Source of the DNA: Bacteriovorax stolpii
Lineage (GTDB): Bacteria; Bdellovibrionota; UBA2428
Direction of reading: 5' to 3'
Length of the DNA stretch: 64,000 nucleotides
Assembly: GCA_945881775.1 (NCBI GenBank)
Contig: CAMCVE010000002.1
Location: forward strand, 50,001-114,000
The notes under the pieces were generated by a model. The model saw nothing but the letters and a program-made list of their open reading frames with translations, did no database searches and had not been told where the DNA came from. Positions 44,483 through 52,575 of this stretch are shown piece after piece (the stretch's first letter is position 1; every line of letters begins with the position of its first letter). The translations under genes and the position numbers were made by a program.

Positions 44483-45277
44483 ATGGAGAAGGTGAATCCT
44501 TCATTCGCGACTTTTTTTACGAGCTTTGTCGAGGAGCTTTTTGCTTCCGTCGTGCGTGACCGCGTGCTGACCCGCGGGGACGTCCGTCGCGTGATCGCTC
44601 GGCAGGTAAGATTCACAGGCCAGCAGGCCCTGCGTCTGGTGGCGGTGGCGGCGACTTTTGTTGGTCTTATGACCGTCGCGCAAAGCGCTGCGCAACTTCA
44701 ACGTTTCGGGGGCTCACAGGCACTCGGGCCGCTGCTTGTCGCTGCAATTTTCCGCGAACTCGGACCCTTGCTCACAGCGCTCATTGTGATCTCGAGGTCG
44801 GTGTCGGCTGTGGCTTCGGAGCTCTCTTCGATGAAAGCCAACGGTGAGATCGAAATGCTCAAGGCCTCGGGGATTTCGCCGCTCAGCTATCTCGTGTTCC
44901 CGCGTGTGGCTGGGGGAGCCTTGGCTCTGACGTTTCTCACCATGCATTTTGTGTGGATTGCGCTCGCGGTGGGTTTTGGCGTCGCCCAATTTTTTGTGGT
45001 CCTGCCATGGAACCGCTTCCTCGTGGATCTTCTCAATGCCCTCGGGCCTGTGGATATCCTGATTTTTCTGGTGAAGACGCTAGGGACAGGATTTGTGGTT
45101 TTTAGTCTTGCGTGTTTTTACGGACTTCGCATTTCCGGTCGCCATTATGAAATTCCGCAGGCCACAACGCAGGCTGTCGTCGCGTCTTTCCTCATGGCGT
45201 TCGGCCTTCAGATCTGTCTTTCCGTCATTTACTACATGAGTCTCGCGCAGCGCTGGGGAATCGGAGGGCTCATGTGA
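44483..45277 (+). CDS. mlaE: MlaE-type ABC permease (MCE system)
   Basis: This 264-residue membrane protein matches the MlaE family: FRELGPLLTALIVISRSVSAVASELSSMKANGEIEMLKASGI holds the EQ-loop/coupling-type motif, and several spans follow with TLGTGFVVFSLACFYGLRISG. MlaE pumps or exchanges phospholipids with an MCE protein. ATG 44483 is chosen since the divergent barrel gene begins at 44460; an earlier ATG at 44447 is possible. Its stop overlaps the next start as TGATG, so coupling to the ATPase-like protein is strong. Confidence 0.9.
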   Translation: MEKVNPSFATFFTSFVEELFASVVRDRVLTRGDVRRVIARQVRFTGQQALRLVAVAATFVGLMTVAQSAAQLQRFGGSQALGPLLVAAIFRELGPLLTALIVISRSVSAVASELSSMKANGEIEMLKASGISPLSYLVFPRVAGGALALTFLTMHFVWIALAVGFGVAQFFVVLPWNRFLVDLLNALGPVDILIFLVKTLGTGFVVFSLACFYGLRISGRHYEIPQATTQAVVASFLMAFGLQICLSVIYYMSLAQRWGIGGLM

Positions 45278-46101
45278 TGGCCAAGATTTTGTGGCAGGGG
45301 CATAATCTCGAACTCCGCGCGCGCAGCAGTGCTTTGTGCCGAATGCCGGACTTCGATATCAAATCCGGAGAACGTGTGGCGCTCCTGGGCTCAAACCGCG
45401 ACTTCCGCCAGGCTCTATTTAGATCGATGGCGGGTCTTAGTGCTCCCTTATCGGGACGATTGAGTGTCGATGGGGAAGATCTTCCTCTACGTAACGAGCG
45501 CAATCCGTGGTGCGATTTGTTCTCAAAGAAATTGCGACGAAAAATTGGTGTCAGTCTCGAGAGTGAAGGACTTCTTTCAAATGTGAGCGTGCGCGAATCG
45601 CTGGAAACACTATTCCGTTTCAAATATGGCGACCACAACTCGGGACTTGTCGAAGGGGCGAGTCGAGTCGTTGAAGAGACTGCATTGCGTGTGGGTCTCG
45701 AAGCGAGCGCACTCAATAAGCGCCCTTCGGAACTGGGTCGCCTCGAGTTGCGTTTGGCTTCGCTCTGTTTGGCGTTTCTCACGAAGCCCGTGATTCTGCT
45801 CATGGAGAATCCTTCGCAGGGTCTGCATGATCGCGGTTGGCAGGCGCTCTCTGAAACACTCGAGCAAATTCTTGAGGGTTCTCAACGAACCTTGGTGATG
45901 GATACCGACGACTGGTTGCTTGCGAAACGACATGCTTCTCGCTGGATCGTGTTTGAAGGTGAGCGCGTGATTTACGATGGAAGTCCCGAGGGCTACATGG
46001 CTCAAGGGGGTGAAGCGTTGCTTACAGAATTGGAATCCGAGCGGTGGCATGCCTGTCGCGCTTGGATCGAAGAACTCAGAAAGAATTTGGGTGCTGCATG
46101 A
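45277..46101 (+). CDS. MlaF-position ABC protein with all ATPase motifs degenerate
   Basis: This 274-residue protein sits where MlaF, the ATPase of MCE systems, should be and keeps its fold (FDIKSGERVALLG ... PVILLMENPSQGLHDRG). The working residues have changed. Walker A reads GSNRDFRQA (38-46) instead of GPSGxGKTT, so the Lys is Arg44. The Q-loop Gln is Glu95. The LSGG signature is LGRLE (153-157). Walker B DE is Glu177-Asn178. The H-loop His is Asp211. No frameshift is present. It cannot bind and hydrolyse ATP by the normal mechanism. It may be a structural or regulatory partner, or rely on another ATPase. The MlaD start overlaps its stop. Confidence 0.8.
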   Translation: MAKILWQGHNLELRARSSALCRMPDFDIKSGERVALLGSNRDFRQALFRSMAGLSAPLSGRLSVDGEDLPLRNERNPWCDLFSKKLRRKIGVSLESEGLLSNVSVRESLETLFRFKYGDHNSGLVEGASRVVEETALRVGLEASALNKRPSELGRLELRLASLCLAFLTKPVILLMENPSQGLHDRGWQALSETLEQILEGSQRTLVMDTDDWLLAKRHASRWIVFEGERVIYDGSPEGYMAQGGEALLTELESERWHACRAWIEELRKNLGAA

Positions 46102-46982
46102 AAGAAAATCGAACACTATGGATCTTCAGCCTTTCGGCCTCGCTGCTTTTCGGGACGATGGTTTTTGGGGCGGCTTGGCGCCAAGGGTGGTTCCTGCCCA
46201 GAGAATCCTTCACCGTGCGTTTCCCGACTGCGAACGGACTTTTTGTAGGAACTCCCGTCTTGCTCACGGGTCTCAAAGTCGGTGAAGTGAAATCTGTCGA
46301 TCTCGACGAGGAAGGCCGCGTCGAAGTCGGTGTCAGTGTGCTGAGTAAGTACGCGGCACAGTTGCATGAAGACGCGACCGCAACTTCGGAACGCACCTTT
46401 GTCATCGGCGAAAAAATCATCGCTCTTTCACCCGGATCTCGAGACCGGGCAGTTCTGAAGCCAGGGTCAGAGCTTCTTGGGCACGAAACGATGGAAATCA
46501 CCGACCTCCTGAGCGGAGGCCACATGACACAGTATTTTGAAACCTTTCAGTTGCTTATGGACCAGTTGAAAGTGCTCGTAGGTGCCGCAGGAGGAAAGGG
46601 TCAGGATCTCGCTTCTCTGTACTCCCAACTTCACCGGAGTCTTGTGGGAATCGAAAACCTCGCCAAAGACGTGCGCACTCTTCGTACGGACGTGCTCGGC
46701 ACGAATGAAACAAAACTTCTGCTTTCGAATCTCTCTAAGTCGAGTCGCGAAATGGAATCCGTTATGAGCGAACTCAACAAGGCCCTGCCTCGTCTGAACT
46801 CGATGTCAGGAGAGTTCCAAGAGACTCTGCCGACTTTTGCCAAGGCGCTCAAAGAGAGTGTGGTGACTTTGCAGGCGATGCAGCGCAGTTTTCTGCTTCG
46901 TGGTGGCGTGAAAGAGGTGCGCGAGGAGCAAGAAGCGCGTACCCCAGCGTCGGCTTCGGATTCAAAACCCGACTCCCCTTGA
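46098..46982 (+). CDS. mlaD: MlaD-type MCE substrate-binding protein
   Basis: This 294-residue protein starts MKENRTLWIFSLSASLLFG, an N-terminal anchor, then an MCE domain (ESFTVRFPTANGLFVGTPV, LTGLKVGEVKSVDLD). A long helical C-terminal part (residues 150-270) resembles those that hexamerise or form tunnels in MCE proteins. MCE rings carry lipids between membranes. ATG 46098 is chosen because it overlaps the upstream stop as ATGA and gives the canonical anchor. A LolC/E-type permease follows after 33 bases. Confidence 0.9.
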   Translation: MKENRTLWIFSLSASLLFGTMVFGAAWRQGWFLPRESFTVRFPTANGLFVGTPVLLTGLKVGEVKSVDLDEEGRVEVGVSVLSKYAAQLHEDATATSERTFVIGEKIIALSPGSRDRAVLKPGSELLGHETMEITDLLSGGHMTQYFETFQLLMDQLKVLVGAAGGKGQDLASLYSQLHRSLVGIENLAKDVRTLRTDVLGTNETKLLLSNLSKSSREMESVMSELNKALPRLNSMSGEFQETLPTFAKALKESVVTLQAMQRSFLLRGGVKEVREEQEARTPASASDSKPDSP

Positions 46983-47015
46983 TCCTCGACCGAGACAGTG
47001 TTGAGATTCGGGGGC

Positions 47016-48176
47016 ATGAAAGGCTCCTGGATTTGGCTTCTCGCAAAACGACATCTGTCAGGTAAGGCTTCGCGCCCTGCCGTAAGGTGGATGAACCTCT
47101 TTGCCTTCCTTGGCCTGTCGCTTTCCGTGTTTGCCTGGGTGAGTATTCTCTCGATCATGTCGGGCATGCAGAACCAAATCCGCGAAAAGATTCTCCTCGA
47201 AAAACCTCATCTACTATGGGAGGGCCGTCCTCGATCCGGCGCTGAGTCGCTGCTTGCAAGCATTCGCCTTGAAGCGGGCTCTGATCTGAAGCGTGTCGAA
47301 ACCTATTTGCGCTCCGAAGCTTTGGTGGAACGACTTGGCCCCGAAGACGGGACCGACGCCGAGCCTGTCGCAATCGGACGTCAGCGCGGAGCTGTGCTCG
47401 AAGGACGCGATGAGGTCCTAGGCGATCGGGCTGACGTGGGCGTCGAGCTCGCTTCTCAGCTTGAGGCTGGTCCCGGAGATCGCCTGCGTGTTCGATCGGC
47501 GTGGGCTCTTGAACAGTTTCCGTTGCGTTTCCAGGTTACGAGTCTTTTCGAGTCGGGGCTTTACGAAATGGACAAAACGCTCATTCGCGTTTCTAGGCGC
47601 ACTTTGGGAGAGTGGTTGGGGCTGGAAGACGCGTTTTCGTTTGTTTCGATTCAACTCCACGACCCTGAGCAAAGCGAAGTTTTGCGTGCTCGCTTGAGTC
47701 AGAAACTGGGACTTCAGCTCAAATCATGGCAGGAGGCCGACGCTGCGCTTTGGTATTCACTAAAAATGGAAAAGACCGTCATGAGTCTAGCGGTGTTTTT
47801 TGTGGTGCTTCTCTCGAGTTTTGCTCTCTATATGGCCATGTCGGTTCGATTGGCGGAGAAGAGTCGAGAGATGGCCTTGCTCCGGGGTCTTGGGGCGACG
47901 CGCGAGCAATTGCAGAGACTTTTTCTCATCGAAGGCGCTTTGCTGGGACTTGTGGCTGTTCTTGTGGGGGCGCTAGGCTCCTTCGTTTTCTGCAAGTTGG
48001 TGTCGGGCTGGGTCGAGCTTCCCTCGTTCTACTACTCGACCTCAATTCCTGTGAGTTGGAGTTGGGCTCGAACCGGAATTTTGGGCGCGACGGTGCTTTT
48101 GCTGGCCCTCGTGTCGACATGGCTTCCGGTGCGACGCGGCTTCTCGTTCTCAGTCGCCGAAACCCTTCGCTCCTAG
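47016..48176 (+). CDS. LolC/LolE-type (MacB-like) ABC permease
   Basis: This 386-residue membrane protein has one N-terminal span, a periplasmic domain of about 210 residues, then three spans (from about 260), the LolC/E/MacB layout. The region KSREMALLRGLGATREQLQRLFLIEGALLGLVAV is the characteristic FtsX-like coupling block. LolC/E extract lipoproteins from the inner membrane with LolD. No LolD ATPase lies here. A GGGGG ribosome site precedes ATG 47016; a TTG at 46998 is possible. Placement after mlaD suggests an envelope lipid or lipoprotein role. Confidence 0.85.
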   Translation: MKGSWIWLLAKRHLSGKASRPAVRWMNLFAFLGLSLSVFAWVSILSIMSGMQNQIREKILLEKPHLLWEGRPRSGAESLLASIRLEAGSDLKRVETYLRSEALVERLGPEDGTDAEPVAIGRQRGAVLEGRDEVLGDRADVGVELASQLEAGPGDRLRVRSAWALEQFPLRFQVTSLFESGLYEMDKTLIRVSRRTLGEWLGLEDAFSFVSIQLHDPEQSEVLRARLSQKLGLQLKSWQEADAALWYSLKMEKTVMSLAVFFVVLLSSFALYMAMSVRLAEKSREMALLRGLGATREQLQRLFLIEGALLGLVAVLVGALGSFVFCKLVSGWVELPSFYYSTSIPVSWSWARTGILGATVLLLALVSTWLPVRRGFSFSVAETLRS

Positions 48177-48236
48177 CTTCTTAGTTTTGCCTCGCTTGTG
48201 AAGTTTATGAACTGGTCCTAGACTGGGGGAAATTCT

Positions 48237-49193
48237 ATGGGCGGACGTGGGCTGTTTTCATACCTCAGGGTTGCAGGACTTGGTTTTGTAATCGTTGGCT
48301 CTGCGGCGCTGCATGCTTCTGAGCTTGTCCCGAATCCCAACGAAGCTCTGCTGAATTCGGGTGATTTTTACGTCTATGTCGACAAGGCTGCAAATCTTCT
48401 GAGCCTCAGAAGTCTCGACTATCCTTCGCGTGAGTTGAAACAATTCCGAGCCATCTCGGGTCTCAATGCAGGAGATAAGATCTCCGAAGGTGATCGCAAA
48501 ACTCCGGAAGGTATTTATTTCGTCGAAGGTTTTGTGTCGCGCTCGCAACTCGTGGCGAGCCTCCATGGGCCTGCGGCAGCCTCACTCAATTATCCCAATC
48601 CCGTGGACCACATCAACTCGCAGACCGGATCTGGAATTTGGATCCACGGAGTGGATTCCGATAGTCGGCTCGACAAGCGTTTTGACACTCGTGGTTGCGT
48701 TGCGATGGGCAACACGGAAGTCGTCGAACTCATGCGGTGGCTGAGGCCCAAACACACCGTGGTGGTTGTCGTTGACGAGTCTTCTAAGATCAGTCCCCTG
48801 GGTCTCGTGGATCCCGAAGGACCCGCTGGCAAGCGGGTGATGGAATGGGCGGCGGCATGGAGCTCGCAGGACACGGACCGCTATTTGGCTTTTTATCATG
48901 ACGAACTTTATTCACGGGGTATGAGCCTTAATCGTTGGCGTGCGTACAAAGACTCTCTCAATAAGCGTTACAAGTTCATCAAGGTCGGCGTCCGAAACCT
49001 TCGGGTTTACAAGCACTCTAAGTACTGGATGATTGTGTTTGAGCAGGTTTATGAGAGTGATCTCTTTCAGGCCCGAAGTCAGAAGAGGCTTTATTGGGTC
49101 GGGCCTGAGGACAATCTTAAGATTTTGGCTGAGGAGTCCTTCGACGCCCGTCAGGGGCCTCCAGGATCTTTTCCCCTCGACGGCCCTCTTTGA
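48237..49193 (+). CDS. L,D-transpeptidase (YkuD) with C-terminal NTF2-like domain
   Basis: This 318-residue exported protein has a signal peptide (about 1-26, ending in LHA), a YkuD catalytic domain, and a C-terminal region of about 120 residues that resembles NTF2/SnoaL-like folds (AAAWSSQDTDRYLAFYHDEL). The catalytic motif is IHGVDSD ... RGCVAMGN with His near 137 and Cys near 153. L,D-transpeptidases form 3-3 cross-links or attach proteins to peptidoglycan. The extra domain is common in the ErfK/YnhG group. It is last in the envelope run. Confidence 0.9.
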   Translation: MGGRGLFSYLRVAGLGFVIVGSAALHASELVPNPNEALLNSGDFYVYVDKAANLLSLRSLDYPSRELKQFRAISGLNAGDKISEGDRKTPEGIYFVEGFVSRSQLVASLHGPAAASLNYPNPVDHINSQTGSGIWIHGVDSDSRLDKRFDTRGCVAMGNTEVVELMRWLRPKHTVVVVVDESSKISPLGLVDPEGPAGKRVMEWAAAWSSQDTDRYLAFYHDELYSRGMSLNRWRAYKDSLNKRYKFIKVGVRNLRVYKHSKYWMIVFEQVYESDLFQARSQKRLYWVGPEDNLKILAEESFDARQGPPGSFPLDGPL

Positions 49194-49205
49194 TTTCTTT
49201 ATATC
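49177..49205 (+). promoter_or_regulatory. Candidate sigma-70 promoter of rnpB
   Basis: TCGACG (49177-49182) and TATATC (49200-49205) are separated by 17 bases and lie 9 bases before the start of the RNase P RNA. The -35 box matches 4 of 6 and the -10 box 4 of 6. It overlaps the end of the transpeptidase gene, as short spacing requires. Confidence 0.45.
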
Positions 49206-49214
49206 TTGGATTAA

Positions 49215-49612
49215 GCGCGGGTCGGAGAATCGCGATCGGAACGAACTTCGGTTCGTCGAGCTCGAGGAAAGTCCGGACTCCATAGGATATCGCAGCGGCT
49301 AACGGCCGTCCGGGGAAAGAGTCGCAAGGCTTATAACCCGAGGACCAGTGCAACAGAGAGAATGTCCAGGGCATTGAGCCGAGAGTCGGGAACGGGAGAC
49401 TTTCGGGGAGCTGCTGGAGTGAAAACAGGTAAACTTCTGCGAGGAGCAAGCCCAAATAGGAGACGAGGTGTGATCCGCACCGTTTGGAGTCTCGGGTAGG
49501 GTGCTGGAGCCTAGGAGCAATCCTAGGCCTAGAGAAATGATTCTCTCCATAAGGTGATGGCGCCGTCGGTCGCTGGCCTTTTGAAGACAGAATCCGGCTT
49601 ACAGACCCGCGC
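49215..49612 (+). ncRNA. rnpB: RNase P RNA (rnpB)
   Basis: This is the catalytic RNA of ribonuclease P, which cuts the 5' leader from tRNA precursors. The diagnostic core GAGGAAAGTCCGGACTCC is at about 49261-49278 and the 3' core ACAGAATCCGGCTTACAG near 49587. The ends pair as P1: GCGCGGGTC (49215-49223) with GACCCGCGC (49604-49612). The length of about 398 nt is typical for a type A RNA. Minus-strand frames of up to 180 residues across this region are shadows of the RNA. Confidence 0.95.
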
Positions 49613-49626
49613 GACCGACCCTTACT

Positions 49627-49748
49627 CCCACGTCGAAAACCGGCGCAGCTTCGCCGCAAATTTCACGGAAGCGTCCTCACGTAGCCGCTGGCTACGCTGC
49701 GGTTCTTCCGCGAAATTTGCGACAAATCTGCTTGGTTTTGGACGTGGG
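49627..49748. repeat. 122-nt near-palindrome downstream of rnpB
   Basis: The left arm (49627-49671) and the right arm (49705-49748) are complementary at about 37 of 44 positions, with runs such as CCCACGTC/GACGTGGG and CGCAAATTTC/GAAATTTGCG. The centre holds another perfect stem GTAGCC GCT GGCTAC (49681-49695). The element starts 14 bases after P1 of rnpB, which makes it a huge hairpin if transcribed with it. The 379-base gap 49613-49991 contains only this element, the repeat and the terminator. Confidence 0.85.
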
Positions 49749-49761
49749 AGCCCTTGGTGTT

Positions 49762-49844
49762 GGGACTTCGGGCTTGTGCTTGCTTTGCTTGCACTTGCGG
49801 GTGGGTGGGGACTTCGGGCTTGTGCTTGCTTTGCTTGCACTTGC
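49762..49844. repeat. Two direct copies of a 37-bp unit
   Basis: A 37-base unit beginning GGGACTTCGGGCTTG and ending TTGCTTGCACTTGC occurs at 49762-49798 and again, identical, at 49808-49844 (period 46). A 9-base GT-rich spacer separates them. With only two copies and a 9-base spacer this is not CRISPR-like; it is a tandem duplication in the rnpB-gdh gap. Confidence 0.85.
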
Positions 49845-49935
49845 CCTGGGGGCCTTTGAGGCTTGGCCGGTCCAAGCTTCGATTCCTAGTGGATCGCCGT
49901 GTTGGACTTTTGGGCCATCGCTTTTTGAAAATGAA

Positions 49936-49975
49936 AAAGGCCTCGAGCTTTGTTGCTCGAGGCCTTTCGGTTTTT
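49936..49975. terminator. Bidirectional terminator between rnpB region and gdhA
   Basis: A 13-base perfect stem (AAAGGCCTCGAGC with GCTCGAGGCCTTT) and a 6-base loop is followed by CGGTTTTT on the plus strand and by TTCATTTT after further Ts on the minus strand. It ends the gdh transcript (stop at 49992) and transcription coming through the rnpB region. Confidence 0.92.
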
Positions 49976-49991
49976 AGGGATGGGGATTTGC

Positions 49992-51248
49992 TTAGGGGAA
50001 GAAGCCCCTGAGAAGCATGGCTTTGGACAGGTGATCCACCGACGAGATGAGGGCCGCCGTGCGCATCGAACACTTCTTGTCGATCGCGATGTTTTGGACC
50101 TTGCCGTAGGTGTTGCTCATGATGTCCCAGAGTTTGTTGTTCACTTCTTTTTCGGACCAGAAGAGCTGCTGCAGGCCTTGGACCCATTCGAAGTACGAGA
50201 CCGTGACCCCGCCCGCGTTGGCGAGAATGTCGGGGATCACGTGGACGCCGCGATCAAAGAGAATCTCGTCGGCGTTGTCGGTCGTGGGACCGTTGGCGCC
50301 TTCGGCGATAATCTTAGCTTTGATGTTGTTGGCATTGGCTTCGGTGATCTGGCCTTCCATCGCCGCAGCGATCAAGATGTCGCAAGGTAGTTCGAGAAGC
50401 TCAGCGTTCGTGACAAACTCAGCTTCGGGATATCCTTTGAGGACTTTGTTCTTGGCGAGGAAGTCGTTCAAGTGATCGAGATCGAGGCCGTTCTTATTAT
50501 AGATGCCGCCGCTCACGTCAGAGACTGCGACGACTTTGCAGCCGATCTTGGAGATCTTCTTCGCGGCAGCAGAACCCACGTTACCAAAGCCTTGGATGAC
50601 GACGGTGGTGCGCTCATCGAGAGGCATGTTCTTAAACTTGGCGGCTTCGATAAGTGTGTAGACAACGCCGCGGCCTGTGGCTTCGACGCGACCAAGCGAT
50701 CCGCCGATCTCAATAGGCTTGCCCGTGACAACTCCGGGAACGGAGTAGCCCTTAATTTGCGAGTAGGTGTCGACGATCCAAGCCATGACTTGGGCATTGG
50801 TGCCTACGTCGGGAGCGGGGACATCTTTTTCGGGACCAATAAACGGCATGATCTCGGTGGTGTAGCGACGGGTCATGCGCTGCAATTCGGTGCGCGAGAG
50901 GCGTCCGGGATCAACACGGATGCCGCCCTTGGCGCCGCCGAGTGGAAGACTCATGAGCGAGCACTTGAAGGTCATGAGCATCGCCAGACCCGAAACCTCG
51001 GAGAGGTTGACGTCGGGATGGTAACGGATACCACCCTTGGCTGGCCCAAGCGACATGTTGTGGTGAACGCGGTAGCCCTCGAAAACTTCGATGTGTCCGT
51101 CGTCCATGCGAACCGGGACACTCACGATCAACGCGCGCTTGGGTGTGTGCAAGCGCGTGAGAACGTTTGGATCGAGGTTCATGATCGCGGCCGCGCGATC
51201 GAGTTGTTTAACTGCGTTTTTGAAGAGTGAACTTTCTTCCCAAATCAT
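49992..51248 (-). CDS. gdhA: Glutamate dehydrogenase
   Basis: This 418-residue Glu/Leu/Phe/Val dehydrogenase converts glutamate to 2-oxoglutarate and ammonia using NAD or NADP. The substrate site is in LGPAKGGIRYHPDVN and LPLGGAKGGIRVDP with the catalytic Lys, followed by PAPDVGTNAQVMAW. The Rossmann segment VVIQGFGNVGSAAAKK and the Asn block IAEGANGPTTDNADEIL are normal. ATG 51248 gives the standard length; the frame continues upstream to 51698 only as an artefact overlapping the divergent gene. The start lies 20 bases from the divergent GTG start. Confidence 0.95.
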   Translation of the reverse strand: MIWEESSLFKNAVKQLDRAAAIMNLDPNVLTRLHTPKRALIVSVPVRMDDGHIEVFEGYRVHHNMSLGPAKGGIRYHPDVNLSEVSGLAMLMTFKCSLMSLPLGGAKGGIRVDPGRLSRTELQRMTRRYTTEIMPFIGPEKDVPAPDVGTNAQVMAWIVDTYSQIKGYSVPGVVTGKPIEIGGSLGRVEATGRGVVYTLIEAAKFKNMPLDERTTVVIQGFGNVGSAAAKKISKIGCKVVAVSDVSGGIYNKNGLDLDHLNDFLAKNKVLKGYPEAEFVTNAELLELPCDILIAAAMEGQITEANANNIKAKIIAEGANGPTTDNADEILFDRGVHVIPDILANAGGVTVSYFEWVQGLQQLFWSEKEVNNKLWDIMSNTYGKVQNIAIDKKCSMRTAALISSVDHLSKAMLLRGFFP

Positions 51249-51267
51249 GCCTCGGGAGACTATTACT

Positions 51268-52515
51268 GTGTCCGTGGCTAAGCAATCCCCCCCCCAAATC
51301 ACGCAGACTTCTGCCCGACCACGCGAATTTTCTCGTCGGCTCGAGCGCGTTTTGGTTGATGAAGCGGAGCGTCTCGAATTTTGGAACTGCGTGGGGAGCG
51401 ATTTAAAGAAGTCCCAACGAGTTTTGAGGTGGAATCGCCTGAAAAAACCGCAGGCGTCAGAAATCGAAGATCTACGCACCCTGCTCTTCGGCAAAACGAG
51501 TCCTGAGTCGCCAGATTGGAGTCCGGAGGCTTGGTTTGTAGATCCCGAGCAGGTACGCCTTCTGGATTCGCATCCGCTAATGGGAGCCGGTTTGCTCTTT
51601 GTCCAAGAAGCCGGAGCCAGTGAAGTGGTGTCGGCTTTGGGCGTGCAAGAGGGGCACCGAGTGCTCGATATGTGCGCCGCACCCGGAGCCAAATCCACTC
51701 AGATCGCAGAAGCTCTCGGTGGAGGCGGCTGGCTCGTGGCCAATGAACCCGACACCCGGCGCGCAAAGAAACTCGATGCTCTTCTTGCGAGGCATGGTGC
51801 GGAGAATGTGACGGTCTATGCGGCGGCGGGCGAGCGCCTGCCGGGTTTGCTGCGAATTACTTTTGATCGTATCTTAATTGATGCTCCCTGCAGTGGTGAA
51901 AGTCTTTTCTTTAAGCGCAGCGAGAAGCGAGACGATGTGCGAGATTCCGAGGTCAGGCGTTGCGCTCAGATTCAGGACAAATTGCTTGCGGCCGCAGCCC
52001 AGCTCGCCGGTGAGACAGCACGCCTTATTTATTCGACGTGCACGTATTCTCGCGATGAGAACGAAGATCGCATTGAAAAATTTCTTGCAGAGAATTCTGA
52101 GTGGACGCTTCGGCGCGAGCAAAGACGCTGGCCGCACCGAGACGGCATGGCGGGTGGATACTGGGCACTTCTGCAAAAGGGCTCGGATGTTGCTGCCTCT
52201 CGTGAAGCTGTGAACAATTCCGATTTCGATGCGAAGCATGTCGTGCGCCACGCTCTTGTAGGCTGGGACGCAGAGCTGGATTCCTATGCGCAGGCAATGT
52301 CAGCGCGCGCACTTCTTCGCTCGAAGCTGATTTTTGAGATTGAAGATGAATTGCGATTGAAGGCTTACTTGCGCGGAGAAGCGCTCGTGCTGCCGATGGA
52401 CACCAGGCCGAGTGAGGAGTGCGACGTGTTTTGGAGGGGGCGCTGCGTGGGTGTTGGAAAGCGTGTCCCGGGGCGCCTTAATAACCTTCTTCCGAAGACC
52501 CTCAAATCCAGCTGA
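51268..52515 (+). CDS. RsmB/NSUN-type rRNA m5C methyltransferase
   Basis: This 415-residue SAM-dependent methyltransferase makes 5-methylcytosine in rRNA. Motif I is VLDMCAAPGAKSTQIAE, motif IV DAPCSGESLF contains the first Cys and STCTYSRDENEDRIEKFL the nucleophilic Cys. A C-terminal extension (about 100 residues, PUA/RNA-binding-like) follows. GTG 51268 is favoured over ATG 51247 because GGGAG (51254-51258) lies 9 bases before it; the ATG overlaps the start codon of gdhA on the other strand. Target site is unknown (RsmB- or RsmF-like). Confidence 0.9.
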   Translation: MSVAKQSPPQITQTSARPREFSRRLERVLVDEAERLEFWNCVGSDLKKSQRVLRWNRLKKPQASEIEDLRTLLFGKTSPESPDWSPEAWFVDPEQVRLLDSHPLMGAGLLFVQEAGASEVVSALGVQEGHRVLDMCAAPGAKSTQIAEALGGGGWLVANEPDTRRAKKLDALLARHGAENVTVYAAAGERLPGLLRITFDRILIDAPCSGESLFFKRSEKRDDVRDSEVRRCAQIQDKLLAAAAQLAGETARLIYSTCTYSRDENEDRIEKFLAENSEWTLRREQRRWPHRDGMAGGYWALLQKGSDVAASREAVNNSDFDAKHVVRHALVGWDAELDSYAQAMSARALLRSKLIFEIEDELRLKAYLRGEALVLPMDTRPSEECDVFWRGRCVGVGKRVPGRLNNLLPKTLKSS

Positions 52516-52575
52516 CGCAGAGATTTCTTGGCACCGTGGCTTGCGCCTGCCGAGAAGCGCCCATAGAGTGGGGGC

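Noticed and set aside
49762-49844. CRISPR array at the 37-bp repeats
   Set aside because: Only two copies, a 9-bp spacer and no cas genes; repeats and spacers of a CRISPR array are of similar length.
49117-50187. Minus-strand frames of 180 and 174 residues around rnpB
   Set aside because: They run antisense through the RNase P RNA, the palindrome and the repeat; these are non-coding structures that keep frames open by chance.
51249-51698. N-terminal extension of glutamate dehydrogenase
   Set aside because: It lies antisense to the methyltransferase and precedes the family-standard start; no homologous residues were seen.
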